NCBI GenBank assembly: GCA_964469165.1
Contig: CAYXXZ010000092.1
Coordinates: 1-11,420, forward strand
Source: CAYXXZ01 sp964469165
GTDB lineage: Bacteria; Pseudomonadota; Gammaproteobacteria; Pseudomonadales; Porticoccaceae
Length of the DNA stretch: 11,420 bases
Direction: 5' to 3'
The notes under the pieces are model-generated. The model made no database searches. It was not told the DNA's origin and saw only the letters and a list, made by a program, of their open reading frames with translations. The translations under genes were made by a program, and so were the position numbers. Below, piece by piece: positions 6,623 to 11,420 of the stretch. Position 1 is the stretch's first letter. Every line of letters starts with the position of its first letter.

Positions 6623-6715
6623 CCCTCTCCCCGGCCCTCTCCCTGAAGGGAGAGGGAGCAATGCAAGCAAGGTTTTCAACTTCCTCTCCCTTCAGGGAGA
6701 GGGTTGGGGAGAGGG
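6623..6715. repeat. Inverted pair of CCCTCTCCCT palindromes, copies E and F
   Basis: Copy E (6623-6656) and copy F (6682-6715) are near-perfect reverse complements separated by 25 bp; F has T at its first base and TT instead of CC/GG at the internal junction. Each is itself a 10-bp-arm palindrome. They fill most of the 204-bp spacer between the 6762-7907 dehydrogenase and the EthD gene and form a REP-doublet-like unit matching the C/D pair. No transposase or further gene is in this spacer. Confidence 0.92.
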
Positions 6716-6761
6716 CAAACCCCACTCGCACACAACCGCGTCCGTCAATCAAACCCGCTGC

Positions 6762-7907
6762 TCAAAGGCTGCGGGCGATGGCCAACTTCTGGATCTCGGA
6801 TGTGCCCAGCAGAATGCGGTGCACCCTGGCCGTGGTGTAAAGTTTGGAGATCGGATATTCATTGGAAAAACCGTTGCCGCCGTGGAGCTGCACGCACTCG
6901 TCCATGACACGACCTTCCAGCTCCGACATGGACAGTTTGGCCATCGATGCCTCGATCGGATCCACGGGCCCCTTCATGGCCTTGGCCAGACAACTGTCGA
7001 TAAAGGCGCGCCCCATGCTGAGCTGGGTTTTCATTTCCGCCAGTTTGAATTGGGTGTTCTGGAAATCGAAAATGCGCTGTCCGAACGCCTTGCGGCTTTT
7101 CACATAATCCAGGGTAATTTCGAATGCCAGCTCCGCGGCGGCAAGAAAGCGCGCACCTTCTGCCAGGCGCATGTCGGCAAGAATCGACATGGCATGGCCA
7201 AAGCCCTGCCCTTCGGCGCCGCCCAGCAGGTTTTCGGCAGGCACGCGCACGTTGTCGAAAAATACTTCGGCGAGATCGCCGCAGCCCCGGTTCATAGTTT
7301 CCAGGTTCTTGCCGGTGGACACCCCTTCGAGGTCGGCCGGAATCAGCAGAATACTGAAGCTGCCGCCCGACGAACCGCTGCCCGTGCGCACCACCGTGGG
7401 GAACATGTCGCAGTAATTGCCGTTGGTGATCCACACCTTCGAACCGTTGACGACGTAGTGATCGCCATCGCGAACCGCCGTGGTCTTGATTGCCGCAACG
7501 TCGCTACCGCCGCCGGGCTCGGTGATCGCCGCCTCGGCGACCACTTCACCGCTGGCGTATTTGGGAATCCAGTAGCGTTTCTGCTCTTCGGTGCCGGCAC
7601 GGTAGATCATGTAGGCGGAACCATCGGTGTTGAGGCCGCCGTCGAGGTAGGCACCGGCGATGGAGAAGCCGCTCTCCTCATGCATGATCACGTGGTGCAG
7701 GAAATCGCCGCCACCGCCGCCGTACTCCTCGGGAAAGCCGGCGCACAGAATGCCGGCTGCGCCGGCCTTGTTGAACAGCTCGCGCGGATAACGGCCCGCC
7801 GCTTCCCAGTCCTTGAGGTTGGGCTCGACTTCCGTTTTGAAGAAACGCCTGACGGATTCGCGGTAAAGGCGGTGCTCTTCGCTGAAAATGGGTCTCTCGT
7901 AATGCAT
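6762..7907 (-). CDS. Acyl-CoA dehydrogenase, single domain, atypical catalytic position
   Basis: A 381-residue FAD enzyme of the acyl-CoA dehydrogenase family, full length. Marks in order: FSEEHRLYRESVRRFF (8-23), GILCAGFPEEYGG (52-64), flavin-contact ITEPGGGSD (128-136), VVNGSKVWITNG (152-163), FFDNVRVPAENL (216-227), RKAFGQRIFDFQNTQFKLAE (272-291), QLHGGNGF (340-347) and the C-terminal TTARVHRILLGTSEIQKLAI (358-377). The usual catalytic Glu of the IYEGTSEIQ motif is Leu367 here (ILLGTSEI). The alternative LCAD/IVD position before Arg247 is Met246. The active base is therefore unclear: Glu250 nearby, a non-catalytic partner subunit, or different chemistry are all possible. The start is ATG 7907, preceded by AGGA at short spacing; a further upstream in-frame extension would run into the neighbouring gene and lacks homology. 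It follows the 346-residue protein gene by 65 bp. Confidence 0.93.
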   Translation of the reverse strand: MHYERPIFSEEHRLYRESVRRFFKTEVEPNLKDWEAAGRYPRELFNKAGAAGILCAGFPEEYGGGGGDFLHHVIMHEESGFSIAGAYLDGGLNTDGSAYMIYRAGTEEQKRYWIPKYASGEVVAEAAITEPGGGSDVAAIKTTAVRDGDHYVVNGSKVWITNGNYCDMFPTVVRTGSGSSGGSFSILLIPADLEGVSTGKNLETMNRGCGDLAEVFFDNVRVPAENLLGGAEGQGFGHAMSILADMRLAEGARFLAAAELAFEITLDYVKSRKAFGQRIFDFQNTQFKLAEMKTQLSMGRAFIDSCLAKAMKGPVDPIEASMAKLSMSELEGRVMDECVQLHGGNGFSNEYPISKLYTTARVHRILLGTSEIQKLAIARSL

Positions 7908-7972
7908 ATGCTTTCCTATCCTGTTTCTTTCTTTTCGATGATGAATGGCGGAGGCGAGGTATCGACCCCCTG

Positions 7973-9013
7973 TTAAAAACCCGCTGGCAGTGCGATTTCG
8001 GCATCGGACGCATCGGTGACCATGCGCTCGGGAAACCACTCCAGAATGGAATACCAGGCACGCCGTTTGCGCGCTTCGCCAAGCGGGCCCACATACCCTT
8101 TGTGTACCTGAGCGCTCGATCCCTGTTGGCGGGCCGTGGCGAGAAGGTCCATATTGGTGCCATTGGCTTCCACCACGGACTCCCAGGTCTCACCGTTGTG
8201 GAGGTGATATTCGAGGCGCGCGCCCAGGCCGTTGTCGCGCGTCTGCGCGTCGATGCTGCGCACATGGGACACCACATGCCTGTCGCCGTCGACGATCATG
8301 GCGTGCTTGAAGGGCCCGGCACCGTAACCGAACTGGCCATACTGCACAGAACCATCTTCGAAGACATTGGCAAAGCCATTCCACGCACCCACATATTTTT
8401 TGCGCAAAACACTGTTGTGCACGGATTGCCCGAGCGGGCTGAAAATCTGCTCCAGCACCACGATGCCTACCACGGGTTCTCCGAAGAGGTGGCCAGACAC
8501 TTCGTAGAACACACCGGTGTGGGCCGTGCCACCCGCCGTGGCGCCGTCGCGCCAGGGCACGTGCACCTGAGTACCCGGCCCCAGCAGACGCCCCTTGAGC
8601 TCCAGCTCGCCGGAATCGCGCCACACAACCTCGTCGCCGAATGCCGCCTCATAGGTTTTCTCGACACCGCCGCTCCAGGTACCACCACTGCCGCGAAACG
8701 CCAGGTTGCCGTTGCCGTCGATGTAGCGCTCCACATAACCGCCGCGCAGGAATTTTTCGCCGCGCGGATCGTTGTAAACGCCGTCGGCATGCGATCTGCC
8801 GCACAGCATGCCCGAGCTCGACGTGAGATAAACCGGGCGCGTCGCATGGAAGTGGTGCTTGAGGTCGGGGCTGCGCAAATGGGAGATGAAATAGGCCTCC
8901 GCCAATTGCAGACCGAAGTATGTGGATGACGCGCGAAAATCCTCGGGCGCGAAATCGAACAGGCCGATATGGTCGAGATTGAATTCTCCCATTCGCAAAG
9001 ACGTCTTTTTCAT
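7973..9013 (-). CDS. Unrecognised 346-residue protein, possibly lipocalin/AttH-like
   Basis: I cannot name this protein with certainty. It is soluble, with no signal peptide or membrane segment, and rich in Gly, aromatic and beta-strand-like stretches such as GTWSGGVEKTYEAAF (111-125), GEPVVGIVVLEQIF (178-191), KKYVGAWNGFANVFEDGSVQ (205-224) and QFGYGAGPFKHAMIVDGDRHV (227-247). This pattern of paired antiparallel strands with WNG/YGAG turns recalls the AttH/CrtC-like lipocalin-type domains and uncharacterised DUF families found beside acyl-CoA degradation genes. That link is a tentative memory-based match. The ATG at 9013 has a strong GGGGAGAAGG upstream; Met8 is an alternative start. It lies 33 bp after the short-chain dehydrogenase and 65 bp before a dehydrogenase gene, so it is almost surely co-transcribed and has a role in the same pathway, possibly binding or hydrating the hydrophobic substrate. 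Confidence 0.8.
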   Translation of the reverse strand: MKKTSLRMGEFNLDHIGLFDFAPEDFRASSTYFGLQLAEAYFISHLRSPDLKHHFHATRPVYLTSSSGMLCGRSHADGVYNDPRGEKFLRGGYVERYIDGNGNLAFRGSGGTWSGGVEKTYEAAFGDEVVWRDSGELELKGRLLGPGTQVHVPWRDGATAGGTAHTGVFYEVSGHLFGEPVVGIVVLEQIFSPLGQSVHNSVLRKKYVGAWNGFANVFEDGSVQYGQFGYGAGPFKHAMIVDGDRHVVSHVRSIDAQTRDNGLGARLEYHLHNGETWESVVEANGTNMDLLATARQQGSSAQVHKGYVGPLGEARKRRAWYSILEWFPERMVTDASDAEIALPAGF

Positions 9014-9046
9014 TATGCCTTCTCCCCCACTGACGCGGATCGATGT

Positions 9047-9961
9047 TTATACAGGGTCCCAGGTAAAGACATCCATGGAACGGTCGAGGTTGTAGAAACT
9101 GGGCTTGAACATCGGAAATACACGCTCCACGACATCGGCGGTGGTCCAGCCGTCGCCGCCGGCATGGGCGGTACGCATCGGCCGCGGCTGGCTGAAAAGA
9201 TAGATCTCGTTGGCGCGCACACCGAAGATCTGCCCGCTTACCTCGCGGCCCGCATCCGTCATCAAGGCACAGGCAAAGGGCGCGATCTTGTTGGGCTCCA
9301 TGCGCTCGATCACTTTCCAGCGCGCGATCTGCTCGGGTGTCTCCTTGGGAATGCCCGCCGCCACCATGGGCGTATTGGCGAAGGGCGCGATACAGTTCGA
9401 GGTGACGCCAAAACGCTGCATATCCAGGGAAATGGCCTTGGAAAGCCCCACCACGCCGAGCTTTGCCGCGCAGTAGTTGGCCTGACCAAAGTTACCGACA
9501 AGGCCCGACGTAGACGTCATATGCACGAAGGCGCCGGAACCCTGCTCCTTGAAATGGGTCGCGGCCGCGCGCGCCACGTTGAAACAGCCCTTGAGGTTGA
9601 CGGCGATGGAGAAGTCGAAATCTTCCTCGCTCATCTTGTGAAAAATCTTGTCTTTCAGAACGCCTGCGTTGTTGACCACGCCATCGATACGACCAAAGTT
9701 GTCGAGCGCGCATTGCACCAACTGCTGCCCGCCGTCCCACTGCGCGATGTTGTCGGTGGAAGCGGCAGCCGCGCCACCGGCAGCCACGATCTCATCGACC
9801 ACCTGTTGCGCCGTGGCGGTGCCCGCCTCTGTGCGCCCGATATCATTGACCACCACCTTGGCGCCCTGGCGTGCCGCCTCGAGCGCAATACCGCGACCGA
9901 CGCCGCTGCCCGACCCGGTGACGACGATGACTTTTCCTTCCAGCAATTTCTGGTTTGACAC
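9047..9961 (-). CDS. Short-chain dehydrogenase, MFE-2-like 3-hydroxyacyl-CoA type
   Basis: NAD(P)-dependent Rossmann oxidoreductase, 304 residues. The cofactor motif is TGSGSGVG (15-22), followed by VVVNDIG (36-42), NNAG (97-100), and the catalytic tetrad Asn122, Ser150, Tyr163 and Lys167 within NFGQANYCAAKLGVVGL. The GNFGQANY block and VVNDIG are typical of the (R)-3-hydroxyacyl-CoA dehydrogenase domain of peroxisomal MFE-2/17beta-HSD4 and its bacterial relatives. The C-terminal 50 residues (QPRPMRTAHAGGDGWTTADV onward) extend beyond the core fold, as in that group. Oxidation of a 3-hydroxyacyl-CoA made by the hydratase is the natural role. I chose the GTG at 9961 because a perfect GGAGG stands 5 bases upstream and the cofactor strand begins ten residues later. 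A longer GTG start at 10027 and ATG at 9994 lack such a site. It is the first gene of the minus-strand cluster. Confidence 0.92.
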   Translation of the reverse strand: MSNQKLLEGKVIVVTGSGSGVGRGIALEAARQGAKVVVNDIGRTEAGTATAQQVVDEIVAAGGAAAASTDNIAQWDGGQQLVQCALDNFGRIDGVVNNAGVLKDKIFHKMSEEDFDFSIAVNLKGCFNVARAAATHFKEQGSGAFVHMTSTSGLVGNFGQANYCAAKLGVVGLSKAISLDMQRFGVTSNCIAPFANTPMVAAGIPKETPEQIARWKVIERMEPNKIAPFACALMTDAGREVSGQIFGVRANEIYLFSQPRPMRTAHAGGDGWTTADVVERVFPMFKPSFYNLDRSMDVFTWDPV

Positions 9962-9966
9962 AAATA

Positions 9967-9971
9967 CCTCC
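9967..9971 (-). promoter_or_regulatory. Shine-Dalgarno GGAGG deciding the GTG start of the short-chain dehydrogenase
   Basis: On the minus strand the sequence reads GGAGG-TATTT-GTG, a perfect anti-16S match at 5-base spacing. It sets the start at 9961 rather than at in-frame GTG or ATG codons 22 or 11 codons upstream, and leaves a leader of roughly 170 bases if transcription starts at the predicted promoter near 10140. Confidence 0.8.
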
Positions 9972-10141
9972 GAATGACATTGCAGAGACGACATCGAATC
10001 TGCGTTGGTTTCTATCACTTTGTTCACACAGATCCGCAGTACGGCGTGGAGCGAACGCTGCCCGCTCGCGGCATGACAGCTACCGGCAACCTATACCGGA
10101 CGGCGGTACCCGTCAAACCATGATGCAGATCAAGGTTTTTC

Positions 10142-10161
10142 TATATAACGATTGATATATA
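10142..10161. promoter_or_regulatory. Operator-like dyad, left site
   Basis: TATATAACGATTGATATATA is a 20-bp dyad in which 8 of 10 base pairs are symmetric about 10151/10152. It matches the right site (10243-10262, read on the minus strand) at 16 of 20 positions, sharing TAACGA-NN-GATATATA. It overlaps the spacer and -10 region of the predicted minus-strand promoter, a position suited to repression. The size and symmetry fit a dimeric TetR- or GntR-type regulator, but no regulator gene is in the window. Confidence 0.55.
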
Positions 10162-10171
10162 ATTTACCCAA
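10143..10171 (-). promoter_or_regulatory. Possible sigma70-type promoter for the minus-strand cluster
   Basis: On the minus strand TTGGGT (10171-10166), 17 bases, then TTATAT (10148-10143). The -35 is weak (three of six consensus bases) and the -10 moderate. It is the best candidate in the divergent region because it coincides with the AT-rich dyad; exact boxes are uncertain. Confidence 0.35.
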
Positions 10172-10214
10172 ACACCAGCCCCCATGCAAGAGGTCGACCA
10201 TGGAAAAGCAGCTA

Positions 10215-10243
10215 TTGAAAAGCCCGAACCGGTTCCGTAATAT
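10215..10243 (+). promoter_or_regulatory. Likely sigma70-type promoter of the Rieske oxygenase gene
   Basis: TTGAAA (10215-10220) is followed after exactly 17 bases by TAATAT (10238-10243). The -35 matches five of six consensus bases and the -10 four of six. The predicted transcription start near 10250 leaves a leader of about 48 bases before the ATG at 10298. The right dyad begins at the end of the -10 box and covers the start point, the classical position for a repressor. Confidence 0.6.
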
Positions 10244-10262
10244 ATATATCGTTCGTTACACA
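10243..10262. promoter_or_regulatory. Operator-like dyad, right site
   Basis: The minus strand reads TGTGTAACGAACGATATATA, matching the left dyad at 16 of 20 positions and oriented inversely to it. Its own symmetry is weaker (6 of 10 pairs). It overlaps the -10 edge and start point of the predicted Rieske promoter. The two sites have centres 101 bp apart, so one dimer at each or looping between them could co-regulate the divergent units. Confidence 0.5.
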
Positions 10263-10297
10263 GATAAGAGAGCCGCCGCCAGCGCAGGAGCACCGCT

Positions 10298-11420
10298 ATG
10301 AGCAAGATACCCCCTTATGAGTCAAAGTTCGTTCAATACGATCCGAGCCAACAGATATTCCGCGTCAATCGCGACGCCTACCGATGCCCCGAGGTTTTTG
10401 AAGAAGAGAAACAGAAAGTTCTGTACAAAAGCTGGTTGGTGCTCGGTCACGAGGCGGAAATCGAGAAGAAAGGTGATTTCGTCACCCGCCGCATCATCGA
10501 TCGCGAACTCATTTTCAACCGCGACAACAACGGCCAGGTCAACGTCTTTTACAACACCTGCCTGCACCGCGGCCCCGCGGTGTGCAAGCAGAAGAGCGGC
10601 AATCGCAAGACCTTCGTGTGCCCCTACCACGGCTGGGTTTACCGCAACACCGGGCAACTGATTTCGACGGGGTCCCACGAGTTCGACGCCGCCTACCCGA
10701 AACATTATTTCGATGAGGGCGAGGCCGGCGTCAAGCTGAAAAGAGTCAAGAATGTCGCGCAGCGCGCCGGTTTTTATTTCGTCAATTTCGATGACGACGC
10801 CATGCCGCTCGACGAATACCTGGCGGATGCCGGCAAGCGCCTCGATCGCATCGCGGCCCAAACCACCGCTGGCTTCGAGATGATCTCCGGCGTCCACGAG
10901 TACGAGATCAAGGCCAACTACAAGCTGCTGTGTGAAAACAGCTACGACGGCTACCATCTCAACCAGACCCACGCCACGTACGTGGATTACATGATGGAAA
11001 TGCTCAAGGGCGCCGATATCGACCCCGGTGTGCGCGGCAATGCCTACAGCCTCGGCAATGGCCACGCCTGTTTCGAGATGCCGATTCTCACCGGCCGGCC
11101 CATTGCGCAGTGGCTGCCACCCTGGGGAGAAGAGGCCAAGCAGAAGATCGCCGAGAAGCGCGCGGAAGTCATCGCGCGGCTGGGTGAGGAGCTCGGCAAC
11201 GACGTCTGCGACATGAACTCCAACATGGTGGTGTTCCCCAACTCGGTGATCAACGATCAACAGACCATCCTGATTCGCTCCATCGTTCCCGTGGCGCACA
11301 ACCGCATGATCGCGCGCGCCTGGACCATTGCGCCAAAGGACGAAGACCCCGTGTTGCGCAGCATCCGCATGGAAAACATTCTCTCCTTCCTCGGCCCCGG
11401 CGGTTTCGCGACACCGGACG
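10298..11420 (+). CDS. Rieske non-heme iron ring-hydroxylating oxygenase, alpha subunit (3' end cut)
   Basis: The 374 visible residues start MSKIPPYESKFVQYDP. The N-terminal Rieske [2Fe-2S] domain has Cys88-Leu-His90 in NTCLHRGPAVC and Cys108-x2-His111 in CPYHGWVYR. The catalytic domain has the mononuclear iron site ENSYDGYHLNQTH, with Asp217 as bridging residue and His220 and His225 as ligands. The third carboxylate ligand is probably the Asp at or just after GPGGFATPD, where the window ends. This is an aromatic- or alicyclic-ring dioxygenase or hydroxylase type of terminal oxygenase needing a separate ferredoxin or reductase and often a beta subunit; none is visible, and they may follow beyond 11420. 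AGGAG (10286-10290) lies 7 bases before the ATG. Divergent transcription from the beta-oxidation cluster with shared operator-like sites suggests one regulon. The substrate is unknown. Confidence 0.93.
   Translation, partial: MSKIPPYESKFVQYDPSQQIFRVNRDAYRCPEVFEEEKQKVLYKSWLVLGHEAEIEKKGDFVTRRIIDRELIFNRDNNGQVNVFYNTCLHRGPAVCKQKSGNRKTFVCPYHGWVYRNTGQLISTGSHEFDAAYPKHYFDEGEAGVKLKRVKNVAQRAGFYFVNFDDDAMPLDEYLADAGKRLDRIAAQTTAGFEMISGVHEYEIKANYKLLCENSYDGYHLNQTHATYVDYMMEMLKGADIDPGVRGNAYSLGNGHACFEMPILTGRPIAQWLPPWGEEAKQKIAEKRAEVIARLGEELGNDVCDMNSNMVVFPNSVINDQQTILIRSIVPVAHNRMIARAWTIAPKDEDPVLRSIRMENILSFLGPGGFATPD

Larger units (their letters stand above)
9962..10297. other. Divergent intergenic region between the catabolic cluster and the Rieske oxygenase
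   Basis: These 336 bp hold no convincing protein gene. The left half (9962-10140) is GC-rich leader sequence of the minus-strand cluster, in which I see no riboswitch or attenuator I can name. The right half turns sharply AT-rich at two places, 10139-10165 and 10238-10258, which coincide with predicted promoters and operator-like dyads. The local base-composition change against GC-rich flanks makes this the likely control point of both transcription units. Confidence 0.8.

Noticed and set aside
6576..7976. Plus-strand open frame of 466 codons
   Set aside because: Covers the palindromic repeats and the antisense of the 381-residue dehydrogenase; no ribosome site or recognisable domain.

Overview
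The window is a GC-rich proteobacterial catabolic locus. The gene mix (several acyl-CoA dehydrogenases, a crotonase, an MFE-2-type short-chain dehydrogenase, an EthD-domain protein, a luciferase-like oxidoreductase and a Rieske oxygenase) and the style of the dispersed palindromes suggest a gammaproteobacterium, perhaps a marine lineage such as Halieaceae or Spongiibacteraceae. That placement is inference only; no taxonomic marker gene is present.

Layout. Eight genes lie head to tail on the minus strand. Read in their direction of transcription, from about 10.0 kb down to 1, they are: short-chain dehydrogenase (9961-9047), unrecognised 346-residue protein (9013-7973), acyl-CoA dehydrogenase (7907-6762), EthD-domain protein (6557-5871), a 549-bp repeat-filled gap, double-domain acyl-CoA dehydrogenase (5321-2967), luciferase-like oxidoreductase (2967-2062, start overlapping the previous stop as TGATG), enoyl-CoA hydratase (2029-1265), and a second single-domain acyl-CoA dehydrogenase cut by the window edge (1079-1). 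A Rieske ring-hydroxylating oxygenase alpha subunit is transcribed the other way from 10298 and runs off the right end. The 336-bp divergent region between the two units holds two related AT-rich dyads, each overlapping a predicted promoter. They look like the operator pair of one shared regulator, which is not itself in the window.

How the genes may work together. Three acyl-CoA dehydrogenase genes (four domains), a hydratase and a hydroxyacyl-CoA-type dehydrogenase make a nearly complete beta-oxidation set. No thiolase or CoA ligase is visible. Together with a Rieske oxygenase, a flavin oxidoreductase and an EthD protein, this suggests side-chain and ring breakdown of a bulky hydrophobic substrate (steroid, terpenoid or alkyl-aromatic). 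The substrate cannot be read from the sequence.

Most notable oddities: (i) the 5' end and leader of the double-domain dehydrogenase gene is tandemly repeated with a 189-bp period, leaving two 31-codon truncated copies upstream of the intact gene; (ii) the 381-residue dehydrogenase has Leu where the usual catalytic Glu sits; (iii) six copies of a CCCTCTCCCT/AGGGAGAGGG palindrome occur, four of them in two inverted pairs; (iv) a perfect 27-bp inverted repeat separates the hydratase and the last dehydrogenase. No tRNA, rRNA, CRISPR array, transposase or integrase was seen.
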